Of a stretch of 45,074 nt of DNA, positions 1 through 7,955 are shown in pieces; within the stretch, counting starts at the first letter, position 1; the number at the start of each line of letters is the position of its first letter. Under the pieces are notes generated by a model. That model ran no database searches. It was not told the origin of the DNA and saw nothing but the letters and a program-made list of their open reading frames with translations. The stretch is from Bacteroidales bacterium H5 (GTDB lineage Bacteria; Bacteroidota; Bacteroidia; Bacteroidales; Muribaculaceae). Both the position numbers and the translations under genes were made by a program. The stretch is taken from contig DAAQ01000049.1 of NCBI GenBank assembly GCA_001701225.1, positions 32,020 to 77,093 of the forward strand, in the 5' to 3' direction.

Positions 1-27
1 ATCTCAAGCCCCCGGATATTTTGCCGC

Positions 28-438
28 TCAATGAAACAGGAATCTCATATATTTCCTGATATGGATTATACCCGCGACGACCATCAGGAAACCGAGTTTA
101 CCATGCACGGCGCCGAGATGTGAGTGGGCATGGCCGTCAAGCCAGATGACTGTGGCTGCTATTCCGCTGACCGCTGTCAGAAGGAATATCCACCACAGTA
201 TGCGTGTCACCATATTGCGGTTCCCGGCAAAACGGGAGAACCAGTTGCCGTATCCGTAATGCAGGAATATATGATAGCCGGAGAGGATGGTCAGCACGAT
301 TCCAGCGATTATGTGGGCCCAGACTGACCACACATACCTGCCGGAGGTAGCCTCAAGCTGTATGCCGGAGGCCAGCATGACTACAAGGACAATCCCGAGC
401 CACCTGTCACAGAGTTTGAGTTTCGTAACGGTTTTCAT
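28..438 (-). CDS. Small four-helix membrane protein, DUF4405-like (possible haem-binding)
   Basis: A 136-residue protein that is almost all hydrophobic helices, with about four membrane segments (roughly residues 12-30, 38-58, 80-98 and 113-128). Histidines lie at helix ends in the pattern W-x-x-W-A-H, G-Y-H-x-x-L-H-Y-G and H-G-K-L-G-F...H-I, which resembles the DUF4405/cytochrome-b-like families where such histidines can hold haem. Haem binding is an inference. It follows the DUF486 gene on the same strand after about 73 bases that contain a possible hairpin terminator, so it may be transcribed separately. The ATG at 438 begins a positively charged N-terminus and is the natural start. No redox partner gene is visible nearby. 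Confidence 0.6.
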   Translation of the reverse strand: MKTVTKLKLCDRWLGIVLVVMLASGIQLEATSGRYVWSVWAHIIAGIVLTILSGYHIFLHYGYGNWFSRFAGNRNMVTRILWWIFLLTAVSGIAATVIWLDGHAHSHLGAVHGKLGFLMVVAGIIHIRKYMRFLFH

Positions 439-465
439 CTTTATATATTCTATGAAAAATCATCC

Positions 466-498
466 CCACGGATACCCGCTCTCTGTGGACTCCCGTGG
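466..498 (-). terminator. Possible hairpin terminator after the DUF486 gene
   Basis: Six-base arms CCACGG (466-471) and CCGTGG (493-498) flank a 21-base loop. Read on the minus strand the second arm is followed by GGATGATTTTTCATAG, a short T-run. The position, just after the DUF486 stop and before the next gene, fits a weak terminator. The arms are short, so confidence is low. Confidence 0.3.
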
Positions 499-511
499 CG
501 ATTACATTTTT

Positions 512-886
512 TCAGTTCTCCATGAACACCAGCCAGACGGCTATGATGAGCAGTGCGAAAGCAAGGAAATGGTTCCAGTGCAGGGCCTCTCCACGGAAGA
601 ACATTATGGTGAAGACCGTGAAGATGAGCAGCGAGATGACCTCCTGGATCACCTTGAGCTGCAGAAGGCTGAACGCGCCACCGTTGCCAAGATAGCCGTA
701 GCGGTTTGCGGGAACCATGAAACAGTATTCCATCAGGGCTATGCCCCACGACATGAGTATGACGATATAGAGAGGAGTGTCAGAGGTGATGACCTTCATC
801 TGCTGCAGCTTGAGCTGGCCGTACCATGCGAATGTCATGAAGATGTTCGAGACCACGAGGAGTCCCACCGTAAGCCATCCGTTCAT
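512..886 (-). CDS. DMT-superfamily small membrane protein (DUF486)
   Basis: A 124-residue, four-helix integral membrane protein that matches the DUF486 family in overall pattern: an opening helix with F-A-W-Y-G-Q-L-K, a central W-G-I-A-L-x-E-Y with P-A-N-R-x-G-Y, and a closing hydrophobic helix. Families of this size in the drug/metabolite transporter superfamily work as dimers, but no substrate is known for DUF486. It begins 6 bases after the stop of the 5'-nucleotidase lipoprotein gene, so it is the last gene of the long minus-strand run that starts with the META lipoprotein. Family assignment is fairly safe; function is unknown. Confidence 0.75.
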   Translation of the reverse strand: MNGWLTVGLLVVSNIFMTFAWYGQLKLQQMKVITSDTPLYIVILMSWGIALMEYCFMVPANRYGYLGNGGAFSLLQLKVIQEVISLLIFTVFTIMFFRGEALHWNHFLAFALLIIAVWLVFMEN

Positions 887-892
887 AGCACG

Positions 893-2422
893 TCAGAAGG
901 ATGTCATTCGGGCCGACTTGTCGGGATTGGCGGTGAGGTGGTCCATCTTGCCGTCCTGGAAACGGTCTATAAGCTCGAGATACAGCACATTCTTGCTCTT
1001 TGACATCAGTGTGGCGCGTTTTAGGGGCTCCATATAGTCATTTCCGGCGGCAAGATAGTCGATGGTGGCAAGACGGTAATGGCGCTCGGGATCGATGGGC
1101 TTACCGCCGATGGTGGCCGAGTTCACCTTATGGGTCGAAGGGTCATACAGCACCTTTACATTCCCGCTCACGCCGTTACCCTCCTGCGCGGCCATCACTC
1201 CGAGATTCTCAAGCAGGTCAGAACCCTTGATGTCGAGTATAACTATCGAATTGTCAAACGGTGCGATGTCGATAATCTCACCCTTGGTCACAGGCCCCTC
1301 GGCGAGCGAGTTGCGTATCCCCCCCTTGTTCATTATCGAGAGGTCGACAGGCTTGCCGAGTATCTCCGACCCGGCCTCCATGACAAAATCACTGAGCAGG
1401 TTGAGCATCTCGGGCGACTTGCGGTCAAATTCGAAGGGGGAGTTGCCCACCACGAGCCCGCGCACCGAGTCGACCTTGTGCTTGTAGGGGGCGATGATGG
1501 CGGGAATCTCGGGGCCGACACGGCTGTCGAGGCGCGAGTCTACCGGGATGAGCTTCGCGCTCACCTTACCCGTGTTGAGGTCGATGTCGACCTCGCCCAG
1601 ACGCGCTCCGGCATATCCTGTCTGCAGCACGGACACCGAATCACCCTCGGCATTGGCCACACGCCATGCGGGCTCGGCCTTGGCGGGGTCTACGGTGGTG
1701 TGCGAGTGGCCGCCTATGATGATGTCGATATCCTTTGACGCCTCAGCCAGCTTGACGTCGCTATAGTCGTTGTCATTGTCATAGCCGATATGGGTGACGG
1801 CGATGACGCGCTCGACGCCCTGAGCCTTGAGGCGCGCGGCCTCGGCGTTGGCGGCCTCGACGGCATCGTTATATTTCACCCCCTCGTAGTTGGGGCCCGA
1901 GACTATACCCTCCGGATTGAGGTTTATGCCTATGAAACCGACCTTATGGCCATTGAATTCCTTGACTACCGAGGGCACGAACAGACCGTCGAGCGTTGAA
2001 CCCGTGAGGTCATAATTGGTGCTGAGGCGTGTGGCGTCAAGCTGCTTCCACTGTGCGGCCAGCTCGTCCATACCCTTGTCGAACTCGTGGTTTCCGAGAA
2101 TCTGTATGTCATAGCCGAGGGCATTCATCAGCTTGCGCTCTACCTCGCCGTTGAACAGCGTGTAGTAAAGCGAGCCCTGCACGGCATCTCCGGCATCGAC
2201 CAGCATGACATTCTGACGCACACCGCGCACGCTGTCTATGAGCACCTTGCGGCGCGCAACTCCGCCCATGTCGTGGCGGTCTGGCTCGATGGTCGAGTGG
2301 GTGTCGTTGGTGTGGAGTATCACCAGATGGTCGGCGTCGTCAGATGTGCCGCCTTTGTGGCACGAGGTGACGGCCATGAGCCCCGGCAGAAGGATCGAGG
2401 CAATAAGGATTCGTGATTTCAT
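893..2422 (-). CDS. 5'-nucleotidase/UshA-type metallophosphoesterase lipoprotein
   Basis: A 509-residue exported nucleotidase that would release phosphate from nucleotides outside the cytoplasm. The N-terminus is a lipoprotein signal with the lipid-anchored Cys at residue 21 (V-T-S-C). The metallophosphatase domain shows H-T-N-D-T-H (residues 37-42), G-N-H-E-F-D-K-G, a T-H-I-G motif and G-G-H-S-H-T, which supply the metal ligands. The C-terminal 5_nucleotid_C domain is recognisable by N-K-G-G-I-R-N and the I-x-P-F-D-N-S motif. An in-frame ATG 96 bases upstream lacks a signal peptide, so the start at 2422 is chosen. This start overlaps the queE stop by four bases (ATGA), implying translational coupling. 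Domain order and length are normal for the family. Confidence 0.9.
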   Translation of the reverse strand: MKSRILIASILLPGLMAVTSCHKGGTSDDADHLVILHTNDTHSTIEPDRHDMGGVARRKVLIDSVRGVRQNVMLVDAGDAVQGSLYYTLFNGEVERKLMNALGYDIQILGNHEFDKGMDELAAQWKQLDATRLSTNYDLTGSTLDGLFVPSVVKEFNGHKVGFIGINLNPEGIVSGPNYEGVKYNDAVEAANAEAARLKAQGVERVIAVTHIGYDNDNDYSDVKLAEASKDIDIIIGGHSHTTVDPAKAEPAWRVANAEGDSVSVLQTGYAGARLGEVDIDLNTGKVSAKLIPVDSRLDSRVGPEIPAIIAPYKHKVDSVRGLVVGNSPFEFDRKSPEMLNLLSDFVMEAGSEILGKPVDLSIMNKGGIRNSLAEGPVTKGEIIDIAPFDNSIVILDIKGSDLLENLGVMAAQEGNGVSGNVKVLYDPSTHKVNSATIGGKPIDPERHYRLATIDYLAAGNDYMEPLKRATLMSKSKNVLYLELIDRFQDGKMDHLTANPDKSARMTSF

Positions 2423-2970
2423 TGTATGTCGATGAGTTTGTGTGTCTGGAGCGAGAGGCGCCAGTGCGGATGGGCGAGTATGTATGCGACCGTCTCGGGG
2501 ATATTGGCCCCGCTGCACGGCTGGAGGAAATAGTGCATGGCGTTGAACTGCGAGGCCACCTCGTCGGGGTCAGCCCCGGTGTAGACCACCTTGAGCTCGT
2601 CGATGCGGTCGAGCACGACCTCGCCCCCTTCTTTTGGCGAGCAGGTCACCCAGTCGATGTTGTCGGGCAGAGGATGTGTGCCGTTGGTCTCGATCTGCAC
2701 ATAGAATCCGGCGTCGTGAAGCACCTCGATCAGCAACCGGTCTACCTGCAGCGAGGGCTCGCCACCTGTTATCACCAGATGGCGCGAGGGATAGCCGAGC
2801 AGCGTGTTTACGAGGGTGTCAATCTCCATCGGCGTCGATGCCGAGTGGTCTGTGTCGCAGAACGGGCAGCGCAGGTTGCACCCGCTCAACCTCAGGAACA
2901 CTGCGGGAGTGCCTGTATAATAACCCTCGCCTTGCAGCGAATAGAATATCTCGTTGACCCGGTATGCCAT
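2419..2970 (-). CDS. queE: 7-carboxy-7-deazaguanine synthase QueE
   Basis: A radical-SAM enzyme of 183 residues that converts 6-carboxytetrahydropterin to 7-carboxy-7-deazaguanine on the route to preQ0 and queuosine. The cluster-binding cysteines C31, C35 and C38 lie in G-C-N-L-R-C-P-F-C-D-T-D, the C-x3-C-x2-C pattern. The N-terminus (N-E-I-F-Y-S-L-Q-G-E-G) and the I-T-G-G-E-P motif are typical of QueE, and the short length is usual for the Bacteroidota form. It lies 3 bases after queD, which makes its substrate, and overlaps the following nucleotidase gene by four bases. queC and queF are not in this window. Confidence 0.95.
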   Translation of the reverse strand: MAYRVNEIFYSLQGEGYYTGTPAVFLRLSGCNLRCPFCDTDHSASTPMEIDTLVNTLLGYPSRHLVITGGEPSLQVDRLLIEVLHDAGFYVQIETNGTHPLPDNIDWVTCSPKEGGEVVLDRIDELKVVYTGADPDEVASQFNAMHYFLQPCSGANIPETVAYILAHPHWRLSLQTHKLIDIQ

Positions 2971-2973
2971 GGC

Positions 2974-3306
2974 TCAGTCCCTCTCGTAGCTTGCGGTGTT
3001 CCCCTCGCTCTCCTGCACGTCGACGCGCCAGCAGGTCGGTATCTGCTCGCATATCCAGCGGGCTATGTTCTCGGCGGTGGGATTGAATGGAAGGAGCTCA
3101 TTGAAATTGCCGTGGTCAAGACGCGAGGTTATCGCCTCCTTGATGTGCGAGAAATCGGTCACCATGCCGTCGGCGTTGAGCTCGCGCGACTTGCAGTGTA
3201 CGGTCACAATCCAGTTGTGCCCGTGCAGACGCGAGCATTTGCTCTCGTATGACAGCTCGAGACGGTGACAGCCCGCGAGCTCGAAACGTTTGGTGATATA
3301 GTACAT
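2974..3306 (-). CDS. queD: 6-carboxy-5,6,7,8-tetrahydropterin synthase QueD
   Basis: A 110-residue member of the 6-pyruvoyl-tetrahydropterin synthase family that turns dihydroneopterin triphosphate into 6-carboxytetrahydropterin. Zinc ligands are visible as H14 and the H28-G-H30-N motif, with the catalytic Cys at position 24. The D-H-G-N-F-N-E-L stretch and the C-terminal Q-E-S-E-G-N-T-A are the other family hallmarks. The gene stands immediately upstream of queE and 12 bases after the CCA-adding enzyme gene, giving a small tRNA-maturation block within the operon. Confidence 0.95.
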   Translation of the reverse strand: MYYITKRFELAGCHRLELSYESKCSRLHGHNWIVTVHCKSRELNADGMVTDFSHIKEAITSRLDHGNFNELLPFNPTAENIARWICEQIPTCWRVDVQESEGNTASYERD

Positions 3307-3318
3307 TTTCTTCTCTAT

Positions 3319-4782
3319 CTATTCTATCTGCTTGGCAGGGGTGAGTCCGTGACGTGCGCCTATCTCATACATCATGGCGATGGCCTCCTCGCGTGGGAAG
3401 GGGGTGCCGTTGTCGACATACCGCTCCACGGCTACCTCAAGTATCTCGTTGCGTATGGCACCTACCAGCCTTGAGCCTCCGATGCCGAACGCCTCCATGA
3501 TGTCGTTGCCGTCTACGGGCGGACGCACGCTGCTGATCTCGTCACGCTGCTTGAGGTCGGCCAGCTTCGAGCGTACCAGCTTGAAGTTCTCGAGTATGCG
3601 CTTCACCTTCTCGCGGTTGCGCGATGTGACATCGGCCTCGCAGAGTGTCATCAGGTCCTCGAGGTCCTCGCCGGCGTATGTGATGAGGCGGCGCACAGCC
3701 GAATCGGTCACCTCGTCCTCGACAAGTGCCGTGGGACGCATGTGCAGCTCCACGAGCTTGACCACATAGTTCATCTTCCTGTCCTGAGGCAGACGGAGGG
3801 TGCGGAAAATCCGCGGGACCATCTTGGCACCGATGAAATTATGGTTGTGGAATGTCCACCCGGCCTTCTCGTCCCAACGCTTGGTGACGGGCTTGGCTAT
3901 GTCGTGCAACAGTGCGGCCCAGCGCAGCCACACGTTGTCCGAGACGGCGGCCACATTGTCGACCACAGTCACGGTGTGATAGAAATTGTCCTTGTGTCCG
4001 CGTCCGTTCACGGTGTCAACCCCCTTCATGGCCGCGAGCTCGGGGAATATTATGGGGAGGAGTCCCGTGTCGAGCAGCAGGGTCAGGCCTACCGAGGGGC
4101 GTGGCGACTCCATTATCTTCATCAGCTCGGTGGCTATGCGCTCCTTGGTGATGATGCGTATGCGCTCGGCATTGCGGCAGATTGCCTCCTTGGTCTCGGG
4201 ATATAGCTCGAAGCCGAGCTGCGAGGCGAAACGCACGGCACGCATCATGCGCAAGGGGTCGTCGCTGAATGTCACGTCGGGGTCGAGGGGGGTACGCAAT
4301 ATCCCGGCCTCCATGTCGGCAAGACCGCCGAACAGGTCGACAAGCTCGCCGAATCCGTTGCGGTTGACACGCACGGCGAGGGCATTGACCGTGAAATCGC
4401 GTCGCGAGAGGTCTTCGTCGAGCGTCGCAGACTCCACCTTGGGGTTGCGCGAGTTCTTTGAATACGACTCCTTGCGCGCGCCCACAAACTCGAGCTCGAG
4501 CTTGCCACGCTTGACCTGGGCGGTGCCATAGGTGCGGAATACGCTGAGATGCGCTCCGCGTCCCAGCAGATAGCTCACCTTCTCGGCCAGGCCGATGCCG
4601 TCGCCGACGGTTACGAAATCAAAATCCTTCGACGGACGGTCGAGGAACAGGTCACGCACACAACCGCCCACGGCATAGCACGGGCGGTCAAGCGAATCGG
4701 CAGCTTCGCCGATGGTATGGAAGACAGGCTTGTCGAGCAACGACACAACCTCGTCTATGGTTCTCAGATGATGTTCAGACAT
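3319..4782 (-). CDS. cca: CCA tRNA nucleotidyltransferase (HD-domain type)
   Basis: A 487-residue protein that adds or repairs the 3' CCA end of tRNAs. The nucleotidyltransferase head shows the G-G motif at residues 39-40 (A-V-G-G-C-V-R-D) and the D53-x-D55 metal site, followed by R-R-D-F-T-V-N-A-L (127-135) and the D-D-P-L-R-M-M-R-A-V-R-F-A neck motif (174-186). A phosphohydrolase-type HD pair follows (H293-D294 in L-L-H-D-I-A-K). The HD domain is common in Bacteroidota versions. The start overlaps the end of the M24 peptidase gene by 8 bases. A poly(A) polymerase is the main alternative, but the HD fusion and length favour a CCA enzyme. Confidence 0.92.
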   Translation of the reverse strand: MSEHHLRTIDEVVSLLDKPVFHTIGEAADSLDRPCYAVGGCVRDLFLDRPSKDFDFVTVGDGIGLAEKVSYLLGRGAHLSVFRTYGTAQVKRGKLELEFVGARKESYSKNSRNPKVESATLDEDLSRRDFTVNALAVRVNRNGFGELVDLFGGLADMEAGILRTPLDPDVTFSDDPLRMMRAVRFASQLGFELYPETKEAICRNAERIRIITKERIATELMKIMESPRPSVGLTLLLDTGLLPIIFPELAAMKGVDTVNGRGHKDNFYHTVTVVDNVAAVSDNVWLRWAALLHDIAKPVTKRWDEKAGWTFHNHNFIGAKMVPRIFRTLRLPQDRKMNYVVKLVELHMRPTALVEDEVTDSAVRRLITYAGEDLEDLMTLCEADVTSRNREKVKRILENFKLVRSKLADLKQRDEISSVRPPVDGNDIMEAFGIGGSRLVGAIRNEILEVAVERYVDNGTPFPREEAIAMMYEIGARHGLTPAKQIE

Positions 4783-5980
4783 CGAGTTTCACAATCTCCT
4801 CGGGGGCCGGAGTCAGACACTCCACGCCGTCGCGTGTGACGGCATAGGTATTCTCTATTCCCACCGCCCCGACATGCGGAATCACAAATTTGGGTTCGAG
4901 GGCTATCACATTGCCCTCTTCTATCAGGTCTCGGCTGCGCGGAGCAATCACGGGCAGCTCGTTTATCTCTATGCCGACGCCGTGGCCGATGAATCCGGCA
5001 TGCTGGCGATGGCCCATATAATATGCCTTCAGGTCGGCAGCCTCGACAATCTCCTCGGCGCGGCGCCACATATCCTTTGCCTCGGTTCCGGGACGCATCA
5101 TATCGCAGAGCGCATGGTGTATGTCTATCGAGCATTGGTGGGCTTTCATGGCCAGGGGCTCGATGTCACCGAGCGCATAGACACGGGTCATGTCGGTCAT
5201 ATAGCCGTCATAATTGCCGTTCATGTCGACCATCACCGTCGTGCCGGGAGTGATTATGGTGCCGTCGGCCCCGACGGGAAGCGAGGGGTCGAGACCCGCG
5301 CCACCCATGGCGAAATCGTATGGCGAGGGGGCATCCGCATTCTCGCCCACAAGGATGTTGCCCATATAGAGCTCCATCGAGTCGCCACTGATACGGAACT
5401 GTCCCAGACACCCTTCGAGACGGCTCAGACGCTCAATCTCGACCTGCAGCTCTATGTCGGACATACCGGGACGGTAGAGGTGAGGTATGCGCGAGTAGAC
5501 ATGTACATGCTTGGTGCCCGAGCGGCGCAGCATCTCTATCTCGGCTGCTGTCTTCACGGCACGCACCTTGCGCATAAGGGCCGAGGCGTTGGCAATCTCT
5601 GCCCCGGGGAAGATGGCGGCCAGACGCAACGCAGACGAATATGGCACGGTGTCTACCTCAAGTCCGAGTTTCTGGGGAGCGGACAGTCCGACGGACTCGG
5701 CCATCTCCTCGGGCTTGCGGATATACACCACACCGTCACCGTTGAGCTCGACGGGGCGGCGGACGAAGAATATAGGCTCACCTTTCAGGGGTACATAGGC
5801 ATATCCGGCATATACACGGCCCGTGAGGTAATACTTGTTGGCGTTGTCCGATATGAGGATTGCGTCAATCCCTGCGAGTGCCATGGCGGCACGTATCTTG
5901 TCAAGACGGAGCTCATGCTCCCCATGGCTGAGGAGCATGAGTGTCTTGCTGTCTTTTGGCTCTTTCATCTCAGTTGTCAT
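4775..5980 (-). CDS. M24 family Xaa-Pro peptidase (aminopeptidase P/creatinase fold)
   Basis: A 401-residue cytoplasmic metallopeptidase with an N-terminal creatinase-like domain (about 25-140) and a C-terminal pita-bread catalytic domain. The five metal ligands of the M24 family can be read as D252 and D263 (V-D-M-N-G-N-Y-D-G-Y-M-T-D-M-T-R), H333 (G-H-G-V-G-I-E), E362 (A-L-E-P-K) and E376 (I-E-N-T-Y). All are intact, so activity on Xaa-Pro di- or oligopeptides is expected. No signal peptide is present. The gene begins 3 bases after the META lipoprotein gene and overlaps cca, making it part of one transcript. Confidence 0.9.
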   Translation of the reverse strand: MTTEMKEPKDSKTLMLLSHGEHELRLDKIRAAMALAGIDAILISDNANKYYLTGRVYAGYAYVPLKGEPIFFVRRPVELNGDGVVYIRKPEEMAESVGLSAPQKLGLEVDTVPYSSALRLAAIFPGAEIANASALMRKVRAVKTAAEIEMLRRSGTKHVHVYSRIPHLYRPGMSDIELQVEIERLSRLEGCLGQFRISGDSMELYMGNILVGENADAPSPYDFAMGGAGLDPSLPVGADGTIITPGTTVMVDMNGNYDGYMTDMTRVYALGDIEPLAMKAHQCSIDIHHALCDMMRPGTEAKDMWRRAEEIVEAADLKAYYMGHRQHAGFIGHGVGIEINELPVIAPRSRDLIEEGNVIALEPKFVIPHVGAVGIENTYAVTRDGVECLTPAPEEIVKLDV

Positions 5981-5983
5981 TTA

Positions 5984-6868
5984 TCATTCACCGCCAATCT
6001 GGTCGGGCGAGAGACGTGTCATCGTTATGACTGTCTTGCCGCTGTCGTCGCGCATCACAGCTTCCGATGGATTCGCGCCGCGCACTGCGGTGTCTACCTG
6101 CTCGAGAGCGAGGAGGAAGGCCTGCTCGGTGGCCATGTCGGGACACATCATGCGCGATGTGGCAAGATTCTTGAACTCTATGCCGTCACCCTTGTCGAGA
6201 TTCACGACGACATCGCCGTTGAGAACATTGCACCCTGCGTTGCCGTGAATCTTGCACTCGTCGACATCAATGACAACCTTGACATCAGCCGAGGCCGGGA
6301 CGGGATTGCCCTGGATGGCAGTGACCTTCCATGCGCCGTTCAGGAATGACAGGTTGCGGCTGCGCAGCTTCATCACCACATTGCCCGAGGCAATGAGGTC
6401 AAGATTCTCGGCATCGACAAGCCTGTATGCGGTGACAGTGTTGATGGCCACGTTTATGTCGTTCTCGTATGGTGCGTCGGGACAGGCCCTGAGCGACGAG
6501 ATAAACTCTCCAGAGGGGCGGACTGCTGTTCCCGAGAACTGCCAGTCGCCATTGATATAGTTACAGCCGTTAAATCCTATGACACGCAGCATGTCGTCAT
6601 GTCCGGCCACCTGCGCGAAGGTTATCTTGGGATGGTCCTCGCCGTTGATGACCACCTTCTTGCCGGCCACCTCGGTTATAGACCACTCTCCTATCAGGGC
6701 GTCGATAGCCGGAGTCTGCGATACCGGGACTGTCGTATTCTGTTTTTCTGAGGTCTGCTCCATCATATCTGTCTTGCCGGATACCGGTTTCTTGAAAACG
6801 CTACACGATGTAGATGCGAGCATCCCTGCGGTGACGAGGGCAAGCCCCATCATTGAAACTGTCTTCAT
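5984..6868 (-). CDS. META-domain lipoprotein (two HslJ-like domains)
   Basis: A 294-residue predicted lipoprotein. The N-terminal signal ends at S-T-S-C with the Cys at residue 22, and a short S/T/Q-rich linker follows. Two META/HslJ-type domains appear in tandem: the first around residues 55-165 opens with I-G-E-W-S-I-T-E-V-A-G-K, and the second around 170-280 opens with L-N-G-A-W-K-V-T-A-I-Q-G. Each has the G-x-N-x-x-x-G and R-x-C/M-P-D patterns typical of the fold. The domain is linked to envelope stress and heat resistance in other bacteria, but no biochemical role is known. A start 33 bases upstream would put polar residues before the signal, so 6868 is preferred. It is the first gene of the long minus-strand operon. 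Confidence 0.82.
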   Translation of the reverse strand: MKTVSMMGLALVTAGMLASTSCSVFKKPVSGKTDMMEQTSEKQNTTVPVSQTPAIDALIGEWSITEVAGKKVVINGEDHPKITFAQVAGHDDMLRVIGFNGCNYINGDWQFSGTAVRPSGEFISSLRACPDAPYENDINVAINTVTAYRLVDAENLDLIASGNVVMKLRSRNLSFLNGAWKVTAIQGNPVPASADVKVVIDVDECKIHGNAGCNVLNGDVVVNLDKGDGIEFKNLATSRMMCPDMATEQAFLLALEQVDTAVRGANPSEAVMRDDSGKTVITMTRLSPDQIGGE

Positions 6869-6983
6869 ATCTTGTCTTGTTTTTTGTGTTTGGTGAGACA
6901 TATCTTTATAGACACAACACGCGGCGGGGGCCGATTGTGCGCTGTCTCACCGATGGAGACTGATATTTTTCAGCCGCCCTGCC

Positions 6984-7907
6984 TCAGAATACCTTTATGC
7001 TGGGTATATAGCGCTTTGGCTGACGCTTGAGGTCGATGAGGATAGAGTCGATGTGCGCGGCCGAATTGTTGATATTGTTGTAGAGGTCGGGAGAGTTGAG
7101 CAACAGTCCCAGCGACGAGTTTGTCGAGTTGAGCTGCGCGGTGGCCTCGTCGAGATGTGCGGTGATGCGGTTGATGTTGCGCATGGTCGAGTCGAGCGGC
7201 ATGGTCTTGAGATCTTCCGAGACGGCGGCAAGAGCCTTTGACACATGTCCGAGGTCGCTCGAGATTTCTGCCACGTTGGCCATTGTGGCATGTGCGTTGC
7301 CCACTATGGCGGGGACGGCACCCATGGCGCGGTTGAGCTGGGCCGTAGTCGTCTCAAGGTTGGCCATGATGACGTCGAGACGCTTCACCGCACTGAGCAG
7401 CGCGGGGTCTGCGGCTACCTGTGTCAGCGCCACAACAAGCGAGTCGATATGCGGGGCTATCTGCATCACGGTAGGCATCAGCTCGGTCGACACCTTGTCC
7501 ATGAGGCCGGCGCCCTCGACACCCTCGATTTTCGAGCCTACGGGGAGCATGGTCTGCGAGAGGCCCATCTGCAGCTCGACAGTCGAGGTGCCGAGCATAT
7601 CAGTGACGATGACAGCCTTTGACCCCTCGGGCAAAACGAGCTTACGGTCGAGACTCAGCTCGACACGTACATGGCCGGGATTGTCATACTCGTAGGCTAT
7701 GTCCCTGACCAGACCTACCTTATAGCCGTTGAGGGTTACAGGAGCTGACTGCGCCAGACCGGTGACATTGGTATAGGATGCATAATAATAGTTGGCGGCC
7801 TTGAAGATGTTGACACCTTTGAGGAAATTGATGCCGAAGAAGAGGGCCACAAGTGCTATCAGCACTGCGAAGCCGATTTTAATCTCACGTGCGGTGATAC
7901 TTTTCAT
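6984..7907 (-). CDS. MCE/MlaD-family lipid transport protein
   Basis: A 307-residue membrane-anchored protein with one N-terminal helix (about 11-30), an MCE domain (about 38-115, beginning Y-T-N-V-T-G-L and containing V-T-L-N-G-Y-K-V-G-x-V) and a long alpha-helical, probably coiled-coil tail with several L-D, T-A-Q-L-N repeats. MlaD-type proteins form hexameric rings that shuttle phospholipids between inner and outer membrane with an ABC transporter. The matching permease and ATPase genes are not in this window. It follows the SPOR amidase gene after 48 bases on the same strand, a pairing I recognise as recurrent in Bacteroidales. Confidence 0.9.
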   Translation of the reverse strand: MKSITAREIKIGFAVLIALVALFFGINFLKGVNIFKAANYYYASYTNVTGLAQSAPVTLNGYKVGLVRDIAYEYDNPGHVRVELSLDRKLVLPEGSKAVIVTDMLGTSTVELQMGLSQTMLPVGSKIEGVEGAGLMDKVSTELMPTVMQIAPHIDSLVVALTQVAADPALLSAVKRLDVIMANLETTTAQLNRAMGAVPAIVGNAHATMANVAEISSDLGHVSKALAAVSEDLKTMPLDSTMRNINRITAHLDEATAQLNSTNSSLGLLLNSPDLYNNINNSAAHIDSILIDLKRQPKRYIPSIKVF

Positions 7908-7955
7908 ACATCTGAGGTTTGTGTATGCGGTGGATTGGTTAGTGTTTCTGACTTG

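Noticed and set aside
2413..3252. A 279-codon open frame on the plus strand opposite queD and queE
   Set aside because: Both minus-strand genes have intact catalytic motifs; this frame is an antisense shadow.
4874..6349. A 491-codon open frame on the plus strand opposite the M24 peptidase and META genes
   Set aside because: It spans the boundary of two well-supported minus-strand genes and has an H/V/Y-rich composition typical of antisense reading. No homology is visible.
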